Translations under genes and position numbers: made by a program
Notes under the pieces: generated by a model
Told to the model about the DNA's origin: nothing
Seen by the model: the letters and a program-made list of their open reading frames with translations, nothing else
The model's database searches: none
Source: Flavobacteriales bacterium UBA974
GTDB taxonomy: Bacteria > Bacteroidota > Bacteroidia > Flavobacteriales_D > Sanyastnellaceae
Assembly (NCBI GenBank): GCA_002292405.1
Contig: DBBW01000017.1
Coordinates: forward strand, 10,742-74,741
DNA length: 64,000 bases
Direction of reading: 5' to 3'
Shown: piece after piece, positions 8,487 to 18,138 of the stretch
Numbering within the stretch: the stretch's first letter is position 1
Layout of the letters: each line of letters opens with the position of its first letter

Positions 8487-9020
8487 TTATTCGCTATAAT
8501 AAACCCTCAAATGGCCTTTTGCAAGCTCATTTGCCCAATTTCTTAGAGCTACAAATCCAGATTCTGTTTCTGTTGAAATTGATTGTTTTTTCATCCTTAA
8601 CAACAACCACCCATAAAGCCCAATTAGCAACTGCTCTACAGGGTGACCTACATCTTCTTTTTGCTTAGCTACTAAATCATGAAGCATAGTTTCTGCTGCT
8701 TTAAAAGCTTCCTTATACCTCAAGTCATCTAATGGCCCTAGTAGCATTTCATGTAAATGAGCTAACTCAACCACAGGTTCATTGACAGTAGAAACATGAC
8801 CCGACTCTTCTTTCCCTTGCTCTCTCATTTCCTTCGCTATACTGACTATCCAATCTTTTTCTTTATCAGGGTTAGTGTCTTCTCGGTGAGCCGTTTCGTC
8901 AGCCCAATGTTCGAGAATTCCAGGAGTGAAATTTGAAGCTCTAATTAAATCTTCTATTTGCCATAAAAACAAAATATATTCAACAATATGTTCTTTTTTC
9001 TTTTTTTCAGAAAGTGTCAT
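8487..9020 (-). CDS. DUF4924 family protein
   Basis: A 177-residue soluble, helix-rich protein. The opening part (EHIVEYILFLWQIEDLIRA) matches the Bacteroidota-restricted DUF4924 family as I recall it; no function is established. I place the start at ATG 9020 rather than the upstream TTG, because the family begins just before the EKKKKEHI segment and this leaves 12 bases after the stop of the Skp/OmpH gene. It is the last gene of the minus-strand run starting at carB. Confidence 0.7.
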   Translation of the reverse strand: MTLSEKKKKEHIVEYILFLWQIEDLIRASNFTPGILEHWADETAHREDTNPDKEKDWIVSIAKEMREQGKEESGHVSTVNEPVVELAHLHEMLLGPLDDLRYKEAFKAAETMLHDLVAKQKEDVGHPVEQLLIGLYGWLLLRMKKQSISTETESGFVALRNWANELAKGHLRVYYSE

Positions 9021-9032
9021 GTTCAAATCTAA

Positions 9033-9590
9033 TCATTGGTTTTTATTAAGAGCAATAAGCACCTCCTGAGTGACATCAATCGCTTCAGTACCAAACAACA
9101 CTCCTTCACCACTTAATCCCCAATTAAAAACAATGTCTATGCCATGATCTTCTGAAAACACTCTTAAAGTTTCAGAAAGGTGAGCAGCAATTGTTGCTTG
9201 CATTGTTGATTCTTTAGACAAAAAAATCTGCTCAGCATCATATTGAAATTTCTGTAACAATTGTTCAATCTCATTAACTCTATTACTTGCAATTTTAATC
9301 TCACTAGCAGTAGCATTACCTGAATTTGCATAACTTATTAACTCTTGCGCCTCTTCTTGTAGTGGCTCAGAATCTTGCTTTAGTATTGAATCTAATTCAT
9401 ACATATTCTCTCTTAAAGTAGCTTCTAAAGATGCAATTAAATCCATACCCTGTCTTAGTGTATCTCCATGTACGTAGGCAATGACAGCTCCTGTATGATT
9501 TGAAATTAGTGGTGTTTTAGGAGCAAATTGTATATATGTTAAAGCTATAAGCCAAACTCCAACAATACCTACAACTAAATTACTATTCAT
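9033..9590 (-). CDS. OmpH/Skp-family periplasmic chaperone-like protein
   Basis: 185 residues with an N-terminal hydrophobic export or anchor segment (about 4-22, VVGIVGVWLIALTYIQF). Next comes the Skp-like strand AVIAYVHGDTL and then two long charged helices (about 48-145) that form the tentacle-like coiled coil, with a C-terminal strand after EDHGIDIVFNWG. Skp/OmpH proteins bind unfolded outer-membrane proteins in the periplasm. Bacteroidota carry several paralogues, so this one may be specialised. It lies between the acyltransferase gene (9 bases upstream) and the DUF4924 gene. Confidence 0.75.
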   Translation of the reverse strand: MNSNLVVGIVGVWLIALTYIQFAPKTPLISNHTGAVIAYVHGDTLRQGMDLIASLEATLRENMYELDSILKQDSEPLQEEAQELISYANSGNATASEIKIASNRVNEIEQLLQKFQYDAEQIFLSKESTMQATIAAHLSETLRVFSEDHGIDIVFNWGLSGEGVLFGTEAIDVTQEVLIALNKNQ

Positions 9591-9599
9591 GATTGTTAT

Positions 9600-10814
9600 T
9601 TATTTAGATCGCGAAGATATACTTAGTGGTAATGTTAATTCATCATCCCAAGCTCTTTTAAGTTGAGGTATTTTAGGAGAAGAAGAACTTGCCACAGCAC
9701 TCATAAGACTATGAATGATAGGTCTCTTGTGTACCTTCAAATGACAAATAAGTCGTTTGGGAACAGCACCTAATGACGATTTGATATCAAGAGCTGTTCT
9801 TCCTAAAGATATTTTCTTCACACCTCGAGCAATACCTTGCTTAATAAACTCTATCAACATCCGCTGATAAATCGAGTGCGTTTTATTCTCTTTTAGGTTA
9901 AATCCCACAAAAAATGCTTCGACAGAGTAATCTGTAACAATTCCACATTGAAATCCTACGAGTTCATTGTCAAAATAATAACCGATTACAGGAAAATCAT
10001 CTTTCCAATATTTTTTGAGAAAAACAAGGTCCTCTTTGTGTAACATTCCAAGCTTAAACCCCGCTCGTCCATATACCATAGAGTACAAAGCGATAAGTTG
10101 ATCCGCATTTTCTACAACTTCAGCAAAACTTAATTCTCGCAAAACTAAAGAAGAAGAATCTTTATCAATTCGTCTTAGTTTAGCTCTAGATTTTTTCCTA
10201 AGTCTTGAGCTATAATCATCCAAAGTCTTCCACTCAGGACTTAAATCAATCTCCATTACAGGGTCAAACTCAATATCAATCCACTTCTTATTCCAAAAAG
10301 ATTTTCCTGAAATACGTTTGCTCCATGGCACATTTGAATAGTGGTCTTTTACCATAAAAGTACTTGGTATAGAGTTCCCTCCTTCCTTACCTACTTTAAA
10401 GTCAAGAGCTTTTGAAATAAGAGCTTGCTTCTCTAATTCCGAAACATTTTTATCATATCTGTAAGCGTGATCTCCGCTTGAGAGAACAGACCCCATCACT
10501 CTAATATTTAACCTAAATACGCCTTCATTTCTATAGAGAAACGTTTGGGCCAATTTAAAAAACGGCTTGTCAGCTTTAAGGAATTGACCTCTTGATTGAC
10601 TCGCTGCAACAGTATCTTCAACAATTGCAATTCCCTTCACATCTTCATTTTCATGAAACCAACAAACAGCGATTAAAGATCTGTTTTCTACACATAATGC
10701 TGCTTTAACCGATCTAGAATCAAGAAAAGCACTTGGAGTGTTTATCTTAAGAAACTCATCCCATTTGTGCCACACCTCATCGCCCCAATCCTCTACTTTT
10801 GACGCTCTAATCAT
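9600..10814 (-). CDS. GNAT-like / FemAB-type acyltransferase
   Basis: 404 residues without signal peptide. The N-terminal half contains a strand-rich domain (RSLIAVCWFHENEDVKGIAIVE). The C-terminal half has a GNAT-like core with DNELVGFQCGIVTDYSVEAFFVGFN followed by a helix and ISLGRTALDIKSSLGA, a pattern seen in BioF2-like and FemAB-like peptidoglycan or lipid acyltransferases. A basic stretch (RLRKKSRAKLRRID) lies near residues 205-218. The substrate is not evident. Its ATG overlaps the stop of the YfhO gene by 4 bases (ATGA), so the two are translationally coupled and may modify the same envelope polymer (inference). Confidence 0.6.
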   Translation of the reverse strand: MIRASKVEDWGDEVWHKWDEFLKINTPSAFLDSRSVKAALCVENRSLIAVCWFHENEDVKGIAIVEDTVAASQSRGQFLKADKPFFKLAQTFLYRNEGVFRLNIRVMGSVLSSGDHAYRYDKNVSELEKQALISKALDFKVGKEGGNSIPSTFMVKDHYSNVPWSKRISGKSFWNKKWIDIEFDPVMEIDLSPEWKTLDDYSSRLRKKSRAKLRRIDKDSSSLVLRELSFAEVVENADQLIALYSMVYGRAGFKLGMLHKEDLVFLKKYWKDDFPVIGYYFDNELVGFQCGIVTDYSVEAFFVGFNLKENKTHSIYQRMLIEFIKQGIARGVKKISLGRTALDIKSSLGAVPKRLICHLKVHKRPIIHSLMSAVASSSSPKIPQLKRAWDDELTLPLSISSRSK

Positions 10815-13291
10815 TTCTTAATTGCGTAAAACATTGTTCCAAGTAAAAATAACAAGAGAAATAAACTACCGAATCCATTCACTAAACCTGCTAATTTTCT
10901 TCCTGGCAATTCAAATTTTAATTCAACCGTATGCTCCCCCCTTGGGAGTTCTATTGCTCGTAAAATATAATTTGCTCTGAAAAGTGGAGTCTCCACACCG
11001 TCAATATATGCAGTCCATCCCTCACCATACCAAACTTCACTTAACACCAGTATACCAGATTCATCGGATTGGGTTTTATAAACTGAACCTTCTGGGTGGT
11101 ATTTCAACAATATAACATCTGAACTTCCTAGTGTATCAGACGATTCATAAGATATTATAGATTCAAACTCTCTATGAATAATTGCTGTTGATGCAAGATC
11201 TACATTACGAATACTCTCAATTTCAGATTCTGGAGTATCTACCCATGAAATCTTATTTGTCACCCAAGCAGGTCCAAGTGCGCCGGGAAGAAGCAACGGA
11301 GATTCTGCTCCTGGAAGCACTATATACTTTGTATTAAGCATGGTCAACGCCCTAAGACTCGACATTGCTACACCCACTCCTGAAGTGCTAGCAATAGAAG
11401 CAAATTCACTTCTTTCTGGAACAAGTACCCTGTCTATAAAATCTTGATATCTACGGAGTTTAGCGCCATGATATCCGCCTACAGATTTGTGGAAATATGA
11501 GGTACGCGCATCATTAAATGGGTTACCCCAATCGAGGACTCTATAATGTGTTAAAGAGTTTAGCGCATTAAAAGAAGCCGCTAAGCTAGCTTTGACATGA
11601 CGCCTTGAAAGTTTATGTCCGAGTTTATCCTCTGCAATAGCAACGTGCTTTGCTTCCAATTCGGAAAAACCTTGTAGATCTTTAGATTCTATTTCAAGAA
11701 TTGAAAGGTCCGCTTTATTTGGCTCAAATGGATAAAGGGCTTCGAATGAATCAACCCATTTTATATTATATCTCTTATCTACTAAAGCCAACTCAGAAAT
11801 CATGATAACTGCGAGTATTGAGATTATTATTCTCTTGTCTAAAATACCCTTTAGTATCATGAAAATTGCAGCTGCCGAAACAGATATTAAACTAAGAGAG
11901 CGCAGAACATCAGATTGAAATATGTCAATGCGCAATTGTGTAACACTCTGTTTACCGAGTTGAATTAAAGCTTGGTCTGGTCTTATACTTGAAGTGAAAT
12001 CAAAAAAGGTTGTCGGAGATATATAGAACATAAATAGACCAGCCGAAATTCCTAAAAGAGAAAATACCCATGGCTTCCATTTGCCATTTGAAGCATCTTC
12101 CCAGATTTCTTTTAAGGCCAAAGCTCCTCCAGCTGCAACAGCTACCTGGAGGATTACAAGCATCATTTTAGTATCACGAAATTTATTAAAAAGCGGCACA
12201 TGATTGATAAAGAAGTCTGACAAGGCTGAAGCTTCTCGCCAAGATAGAATGATAGCAAGAATAGAAATGAGCATAAGCGGAAATCTTAGTGGGTCACGAC
12301 CCACAAAGAAAAACGCAAGCATTAAAGCAAAAGCAATTGCACCAAAGTAAAAAGCTCCCCCGCTAAATCTCTGCTCTCCCCAATACAATTGATCACCTCC
12401 TCCTTTAATATCCGGGATCATCATAGACAACCACTCACCACGAGACATACTGTATTCAAGAATATAATCTTCTGACAATCCAGACTCCAGTTCGTCTTGA
12501 ACGCCTGAATAATTCGTTAAGACAGTTTCTCCTCGTGTTGTATGATGAGCGTAGTTCTGAGTTAGTGCGAGTTCCGCAGATTGCGGAAAAATTGCAAAAA
12601 ATCCACCAACTATAAGAATGAAAGATGTTTTAAGGGCTTGTTTTATCTCACTCTTGTAAGACAACAATATAAATTCAGAGACACCTACAAAAGCGATTAG
12701 AAATAGTAGGTAATAAGTCATCTGCAGGTGGTTTGCAAATAAGTGAATTGCAAGGAATAATGCGAAAACTCCTGCACCTAAAGCAAGTCTACCTCTAAAC
12801 GCAGCAACTACACCACCTAAAACTCCTGGCATGACAGAAATCGCCCTAACCTTAGTGGCGTGACCTGCTGATAGATAAAGGATGTTTACAGAAGCTAGAC
12901 CATAGGTTGCTCCTACAATAAACGCAATCCAAGGAGGGGCTTTAAGACAAAGAGCAAGCACATAGGCTGCGAGCATCGCCATAAATAAAGTCATAATCTC
13001 AGGCGACATAAATAGCTTTAGGAAAAGCCAAATAAGTTTCGGTAGTGAGGTTAATCCACTACCCGTAATTTGGGTTGTGGGCATTCCAGAAAACATGCTG
13101 TCTGTCCAAGACGGGAGTTCGTTAGATTCAGAAATCTCACTAAAACTGTTTGCCTCGTGAGACATACCTTTAAAGTTAACCGTGTCTCCCTGAAGCATTC
13201 TTTCCCCTTTTAATAATGCAGGAGAATAAAAGGCAGCAGAGATGCAAAAAAGAAGGAAAACCGCTATTGCATGTGGAATAATTTTGTGCAT
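10811..13291 (-). CDS. YfhO-family integral membrane protein
   Basis: 826 residues with about a dozen membrane helices over residues 1-500, a large extracytoplasmic region (about 510-790) and a final helix at the C-terminus. The end of the outer domain, VWYGEGWTAYIDG followed by ILRAIELPRGEHTVELKF, is the typical YfhO closing motif. YfhO proteins resemble GT-C glycosyltransferases. In Gram-positives they are implicated in glycosylating teichoic acids; in Bacteroidota the substrate is unknown. It starts 30 bases after the DUF4834 gene and is coupled to the acyltransferase gene. Confidence 0.85.
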   Translation of the reverse strand: MHKIIPHAIAVFLLFCISAAFYSPALLKGERMLQGDTVNFKGMSHEANSFSEISESNELPSWTDSMFSGMPTTQITGSGLTSLPKLIWLFLKLFMSPEIMTLFMAMLAAYVLALCLKAPPWIAFIVGATYGLASVNILYLSAGHATKVRAISVMPGVLGGVVAAFRGRLALGAGVFALFLAIHLFANHLQMTYYLLFLIAFVGVSEFILLSYKSEIKQALKTSFILIVGGFFAIFPQSAELALTQNYAHHTTRGETVLTNYSGVQDELESGLSEDYILEYSMSRGEWLSMMIPDIKGGGDQLYWGEQRFSGGAFYFGAIAFALMLAFFFVGRDPLRFPLMLISILAIILSWREASALSDFFINHVPLFNKFRDTKMMLVILQVAVAAGGALALKEIWEDASNGKWKPWVFSLLGISAGLFMFYISPTTFFDFTSSIRPDQALIQLGKQSVTQLRIDIFQSDVLRSLSLISVSAAAIFMILKGILDKRIIISILAVIMISELALVDKRYNIKWVDSFEALYPFEPNKADLSILEIESKDLQGFSELEAKHVAIAEDKLGHKLSRRHVKASLAASFNALNSLTHYRVLDWGNPFNDARTSYFHKSVGGYHGAKLRRYQDFIDRVLVPERSEFASIASTSGVGVAMSSLRALTMLNTKYIVLPGAESPLLLPGALGPAWVTNKISWVDTPESEIESIRNVDLASTAIIHREFESIISYESSDTLGSSDVILLKYHPEGSVYKTQSDESGILVLSEVWYGEGWTAYIDGVETPLFRANYILRAIELPRGEHTVELKFELPGRKLAGLVNGFGSLFLLLFLLGTMFYAIKK

Positions 13292-13321
13292 GGGAGCAAG
13301 ATAACAAGTAGGATATAAGTA

Positions 13322-13522
13322 TTATTCTTCTACCTCCTCAAACTCAACATAATCACCTATTATATCGTCATTTGGCTTTTTAGTGCTTGCTTGACTACTA
13401 TGATTTGGTGTTTTCTGTTGACTTTCTCTGCGATTTGATCTCCATCCTTTTCTGCCAAACAACCTATCCAGCCAACGCCATACAACCCAAAACACAACAA
13501 TATACAATAGACTCTTTAACAT
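13322..13522 (-). CDS. DUF4834 family small membrane protein
   Basis: 66 residues: one N-terminal membrane helix (LLYIVVFWVVWRWLDRLF), a basic patch, a Ser/Gln-rich linker and an acidic end IIGDYVEFEEVEE. The last motif is characteristic of the Bacteroidota DUF4834 family. Function is unknown. In many Bacteroidota a gene of this type precedes a YfhO gene, as here. It starts 15 bases after the carB stop. Confidence 0.75.
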   Translation of the reverse strand: MLKSLLYIVVFWVVWRWLDRLFGRKGWRSNRRESQQKTPNHSSQASTKKPNDDIIGDYVEFEEVEE

Positions 13523-13537
13523 CAGAACTGGTTGTTA

Positions 13538-16357
13538 TTACTTGCTCAAATATAAGTTGCGCTCAGAGTAAATCATCCTAAAAAAAGGATCGCGTAAGTC
13601 TTTTATAAAACGAATGCCCTCACCAGTAGATTTCATTTCAGGCCCTAACTCCTTATTTACATCAGGGAATTTTTCATAACTAAAAACAGGTATTTTAACT
13701 GCATACCCTTCAAGTTTAGGCGAATGTGGCAAATCTTTAAGCTTAGCTTCTCCAAGCATAACCTTTGTAGCTTGGTTTACATACGGAACTCCATATGCTT
13801 TCGATATAAATGGTACTGTTCGTGAAGCGCGGGGATTTGCTTCAATAATGTAAACCTCATCGTCTTTAACTGCAAACTGCACGTTAATCAACCCCCTAGT
13901 CTTAAGGGCAACAGCAATTCTCTTTGTATAATCTTTGATTTTTTGTATTACCAAATCACCTAAATTAAATGGAGGAAGAAGTGCATAACTGTCACCCGAG
14001 TGAATACCTGCTGGTTCTATGTGTTGCATAATACCGATAATCCTCACCTGATCACCATCGCAAATCGCATCTGCCTCACACTCCATAGCACCTTCAAGGA
14101 AGTGATCTACAAGGATCTGATTTTCAGGCATGTGCTTAAGAATATCAATGACGTGATTTTCTAGATCCTCTTCATTAATTACGATTTTCATCTTTTGCCC
14201 TCCTAAAACATATGATGGGCGTACAAGAAGTGGAAAACCAAGCTCACGACAAAGATCGACAGCTTGGTCAGCGTTTTCAACGACACCAAATTTAGGGTAC
14301 GGGATACCCTCTTTTTGCAGGAGTGATGAAAAGCTACCTCTATCCTCAGCGAGATCGAGAGCTTTATATGATGTGCCTAGAACAGGTATGTTGTATCGGT
14401 CTAACTTTTCAGCGAGCTTTAGTGCTGTTTGGCCTCCTAACTGAACGATTACACCAATGGGGTTTTCGTGTAAAATAATATCATAAATATGCTCCCAAAA
14501 AACTGGCTCAAAATAAAGCTTGTCAGCAGTGTCAAAATCAGTTGATACAGTTTCAGGATTGCAATTGATCATTATTGTTTCATAACCACATTCTTTTGAG
14601 GCAAGAACCCCATGTACGCAGCAGTAATCAAACTCAATTCCTTGGCCTATTCTATTTGGACCGCTTCCGAGAACAATGACTTTTTTCTTATCAGAACTGA
14701 TGCTCTCGTTTTCTGACTCTTCAAATGTTGAGTAGTAGTAAGGGGTAACAGCAGGGAATTCAGCTGCGCATGTATCTACTAATTTATAAACTCGATTTAT
14801 ATTTTCTTTTTTGCGCTTCTCATGAACTTCGCTTTCAAGACATTTCAAGAGATGAGCAATTTGTCTATCAGCATATCCTTTGCGTTTTGCTTCCATGAGT
14901 AGTGCTTTAGGCAAAGCCTCTATAGAATACTGCTCAATATCATTTTCGAGCATTAGCAAAGCCTCAATTTGCCTAAGGAACCAAGGGTCAATTTTTGTTG
15001 ATTGGTGAATTTTGTGGAATGGGACACCTAGCTTAAAGGCATCATAAATATGAAAAAGCCTGTTGTAAGATGGGTGATTCAAACTCTCCATAATAGCGTC
15101 ATGGTCTCGTAATTCTCTTCCATCAGCACCTAAGCCATTTCTTTTTAGTTCCAGCGATTGACATGCCTTTTGAAGAGCTTCTTGAAATGAACGGCCTATC
15201 GCCATAACCTCACCTACTGATTTCATTTGAAGTCCAAGCTGCCTGTCTGTACCTGGAAATTTATCGAAATTCCAACGAGGTATTTTCACGACAACGTAAT
15301 CTAAAGTCGGCTCGAACATCGCCGAGGTAGAACCAGTAATGGTGTTCCTCAACTCATCTAAGTGGTATCCAATAGCAAGTTTTGCTGCGAGTTTTGCAAT
15401 GGGATAACCGGTTGCTTTCGAGGCTAAAGCTGAAGATCTCGAAACCCGAGGGTTAATTTCAATTGCAATAATATCTTCCTTTTCATCGGCTGAAACTGCA
15501 AATTGGACATTGCAACCACCAGAGAAATCACCGATACTACGCATCATAAGGATGGCCATATCTCGCATTCTTTGGTATGTCGAATCAGAAAGAGTCATGG
15601 CGGGAGCAACAGTTATTGAATCACCTGTATGAATACCCATAGGATCCATGTTTTCGATAGAACAAACTATAGTTACGTTATCGTTAGAATCACGCAAGAG
15701 TTCTAATTCATACTCCTTCCAACCTAGTAAAGCTTTATCAATCATCACCTCGTGAATAGGTGATTTATGTAGCCCTGAAGTGAGCTTGTCCTCGAAATTT
15801 TCTTTAGTATGAACGACTGCAGCCCCAGCTCCGCCTAATGTAAAACTAGCTCTGATACATAGTGGATAACCAAACTGTTGAGCTATTTCCTTTCCCTCAA
15901 GAAAACTTTTCGCAGTTGCTTGAGGCGCCATAGGAACGTCGATCTTTTCCATTAGCAATCTAAACTTCTCACGGTTCTCCGTAATTTCTATAGCATCGAT
16001 ATCAACACCAATGATCTTTACTCCGAACTCTTCCCAAATGCCAATTTCATCGCATTTGATAGCAAGATTGAGAGCTGTTTGGCCTCCCATAGTTGGTAGA
16101 ACAGAGTCAATGTTGTGCTTCTTCAGAATCTTAACAATAGATTCAGGCTCTAGAGGTTCGAGGTAAACGGTATCCGCTATGACGGGGTCAGTCATGATGG
16201 TGGCAGGGTTGTTATTAATGAGAGTCACTTCAATCCCTTCCTCTCTTAAAGATCTAGCAGCTTGGGAACCACTGTAATCAAATTCACAAGCTTGGCCAAT
16301 CACTATAGGGCCGCTGCCTATAATGAGTACCGAATTTATGCTGGAATCTTTAGGCAT
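13538..16357 (-). CDS. carB: Carbamoyl-phosphate synthase large subunit, short form
   Basis: Makes carbamoyl phosphate for pyrimidines and arginine from bicarbonate, ATP and ammonia supplied by CarA. Two homologous ATP-grasp halves are present: the first opens with GSGPIVIGQACEFDYSG and carries EINPRVSRSSALASKATG; the second opens with LGSGPNRIGQGIEFDY and carries EANPRASRTVPFISKA. At 939 residues it stops right after the second synthetase domain, so the roughly 130-residue MGS-like allosteric domain of E. coli CarB (1073 residues) is missing. This shortened form is usual in Flavobacteriia as far as I know. carA is not in the window. A 7-base inverted repeat at 16377-16402 lies in the likely leader. 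Confidence 0.95.
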   Translation of the reverse strand: MPKDSSINSVLIIGSGPIVIGQACEFDYSGSQAARSLREEGIEVTLINNNPATIMTDPVIADTVYLEPLEPESIVKILKKHNIDSVLPTMGGQTALNLAIKCDEIGIWEEFGVKIIGVDIDAIEITENREKFRLLMEKIDVPMAPQATAKSFLEGKEIAQQFGYPLCIRASFTLGGAGAAVVHTKENFEDKLTSGLHKSPIHEVMIDKALLGWKEYELELLRDSNDNVTIVCSIENMDPMGIHTGDSITVAPAMTLSDSTYQRMRDMAILMMRSIGDFSGGCNVQFAVSADEKEDIIAIEINPRVSRSSALASKATGYPIAKLAAKLAIGYHLDELRNTITGSTSAMFEPTLDYVVVKIPRWNFDKFPGTDRQLGLQMKSVGEVMAIGRSFQEALQKACQSLELKRNGLGADGRELRDHDAIMESLNHPSYNRLFHIYDAFKLGVPFHKIHQSTKIDPWFLRQIEALLMLENDIEQYSIEALPKALLMEAKRKGYADRQIAHLLKCLESEVHEKRKKENINRVYKLVDTCAAEFPAVTPYYYSTFEESENESISSDKKKVIVLGSGPNRIGQGIEFDYCCVHGVLASKECGYETIMINCNPETVSTDFDTADKLYFEPVFWEHIYDIILHENPIGVIVQLGGQTALKLAEKLDRYNIPVLGTSYKALDLAEDRGSFSSLLQKEGIPYPKFGVVENADQAVDLCRELGFPLLVRPSYVLGGQKMKIVINEEDLENHVIDILKHMPENQILVDHFLEGAMECEADAICDGDQVRIIGIMQHIEPAGIHSGDSYALLPPFNLGDLVIQKIKDYTKRIAVALKTRGLINVQFAVKDDEVYIIEANPRASRTVPFISKAYGVPYVNQATKVMLGEAKLKDLPHSPKLEGYAVKIPVFSYEKFPDVNKELGPEMKSTGEGIRFIKDLRDPFFRMIYSERNLYLSK

Positions 16358-16516
16358 TTTTTTTTTATCCGGTCACTTTCTAATAAATTTCTTTGTTAGA
16401 AAACGACCAGTTAAGTATGACTTTTATAAGTGTAAATTTACGTTATCATTTAGTGACTTCAATCAAACTATTTATATAAATGACCTCACTTTTTCCACAG
16501 TTTAAAACTTTGCATA

Positions 16517-17410
16517 ATGATACCACCTGAAATAAGTGAACAACCTATAGCATGGGAATACAGGGGGTGGCGATTTGGGGGGTGGCTAAGAGGAGGTAAA
16601 ACTTTCAAATCTACACAAGAAGTCGTTGTTGCATTCCATGGATTTGATAGGAATGCAAGGGAAATGTTCAACTTTAGTCCATTGTTTGAGGATGACTCAG
16701 TGATGCTTTCCATCAGCTTACTTCATCATGATAAGAGTACTCCATTACCACCGCTCCCTTTAGACGAAGCTCTCGAGCCTTCAATCCTAATTGATGGTAT
16801 TGAGAACTTCATTTCTATGAATTTTTCAACAATAAAGAAGGTGAAACTTGTTCTTTTAGGTTATTCAATGGGAAGTCGAGTGGCGCTTACCTTATTCGAG
16901 AAGTTTCCCTATAAATTATCTAAGGTTATAGTCTTAGCTCCAGATGGTTTAAAAATGGGCGGGCTATATCGATTTGTGGTAAATACCAGATTAGGCAAAT
17001 ACTTCTGGCGTTTAATAGATAAAAAACCCAAAACAAACCGGTGGTTTATTAATGCCATGAGATCTGTGAGACTCATCTCCAAGCATAAGCATCAATTCGG
17101 GCGCTATCACACTGACTCAGTTCAAATTAGGAGAAGAGTTGCATTTGGATGGGCTGGACATAAATTATTTTGGCCTGAAAAAGAAGGATTAGTAAAGGCT
17201 ATTAATGAAAATATAACACATGAAAAAAAGATATATTTTATTTTTGGAAAGCGCGATAAAATCATACCTTACACCTGGTCAAAATCACTGAGAGATGCAC
17301 TCTCAAAATCCACGACAGGAGTGCACTTTCTTAAAGTATCTAGTGGACACGTAATGAGATATGCATCTATCGTACAAGAGATTAAACGGGCTATAAAAGA
17401 CGCGAAATGA
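16517..17410 (+). CDS. Alpha/beta hydrolase
   Basis: 297 residues with an alpha/beta-hydrolase core: oxyanion-hole strand VVVAFHGFDR (37-46), nucleophile Ser117 in GYSMG (115-119), an acid in FGKRDKIIPY and His in SSGHVMRY near the end. No signal peptide. The substrate is unknown; a short-chain esterase, or an acyl-chain hydrolase for the lipid made by the next gene, are possibilities. The last 4 bases overlap the start of the GGGP synthase gene (ATGA), implying coupled expression. Confidence 0.8.
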   Translation: MIPPEISEQPIAWEYRGWRFGGWLRGGKTFKSTQEVVVAFHGFDRNAREMFNFSPLFEDDSVMLSISLLHHDKSTPLPPLPLDEALEPSILIDGIENFISMNFSTIKKVKLVLLGYSMGSRVALTLFEKFPYKLSKVIVLAPDGLKMGGLYRFVVNTRLGKYFWRLIDKKPKTNRWFINAMRSVRLISKHKHQFGRYHTDSVQIRRRVAFGWAGHKLFWPEKEGLVKAINENITHEKKIYFIFGKRDKIIPYTWSKSLRDALSKSTTGVHFLKVSSGHVMRYASIVQEIKRAIKDAK

Positions 17411-18138
17411 ATAATAATTGGCTTGAGAACCTTAAAATTAGCAAACGCCAAAACGAAAAAAGGTTTGCCGTATTGCTCGATCCGGATAAAATACCTACGG
17501 GAGAAGAGCTATATAAATGGCTTAATGAAATTGAACAATCTAGAGCAACTGATATACTCATTGGTGGCAGCCACCTTTCAAAAGGGAACACCGAAGAACT
17601 CGTGAAGAATGCTAAAAAACAAACAAGTTTACCAGTTGTTTTATTCCCCGGTTCTCCTGAGCAAGTTACTGAACATGCCGACGTCCTTTTATTTCTTAGT
17701 CTTGTAAGCGGCAGAAATGCAGATCTTTTGATTGGACGACACGTAGAAGCTGCTCCTCTAATAATGGTAATGGATATTGAAACTATTGCCACAGCATATT
17801 TATTAGTTGGCGACGGCCCACTTACTACTGCCGCCTACATAACCCAAACCTTACCCATACCTTCTGCAAAACCAGAATTAGCAGTTGCAACTGCTTCAGC
17901 TGCAGTATTACTTGGTATGCAAGCCATTTATCTTGATGCGGGAAGTGGAGCTGCGAATAGCATTCCAACGGAAGTTGTTTCAGCAGTAAGTAACGCGGTA
18001 GATGTGCCTATCATTGTAGGTGGTGGAATTCAGGATTTCGAAGGCATGGAAAGAGTTTGGGCAGCAGGAGCGGATCTTGTAGTTCTTGGTACTGTATTGG
18101 AAAAGGTGAGGGATTTTAGTCAGCTAACACCCTCTTAA
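17407..18138 (+). CDS. Geranylgeranylglyceryl/heptaprenylglyceryl phosphate synthase family protein
   Basis: 243 residues forming a TIM barrel that joins glycerol-1-phosphate to a polyprenyl diphosphate, the committed step of archaeal-type ether lipids. Visible signatures are LLDPDKIP (23-30), DILIGGSHLSKGNTEEL, VLFPGSPEQV, YLDAGSGA and the phosphate-binding end IVGGGIQDFEGME with GADLVVLGTVLE. Bacteroidota members of this family are known to be active prenyl transferases, but their physiological product is not settled. Its ATG overlaps the hydrolase stop. Its 3' end overlaps the 3' end of the convergent deiminase gene by 23 bases. Confidence 0.9.
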   Translation: MNNNWLENLKISKRQNEKRFAVLLDPDKIPTGEELYKWLNEIEQSRATDILIGGSHLSKGNTEELVKNAKKQTSLPVVLFPGSPEQVTEHADVLLFLSLVSGRNADLLIGRHVEAAPLIMVMDIETIATAYLLVGDGPLTTAAYITQTLPIPSAKPELAVATASAAVLLGMQAIYLDAGSGAANSIPTEVVSAVSNAVDVPIIVGGGIQDFEGMERVWAAGADLVVLGTVLEKVRDFSQLTPS

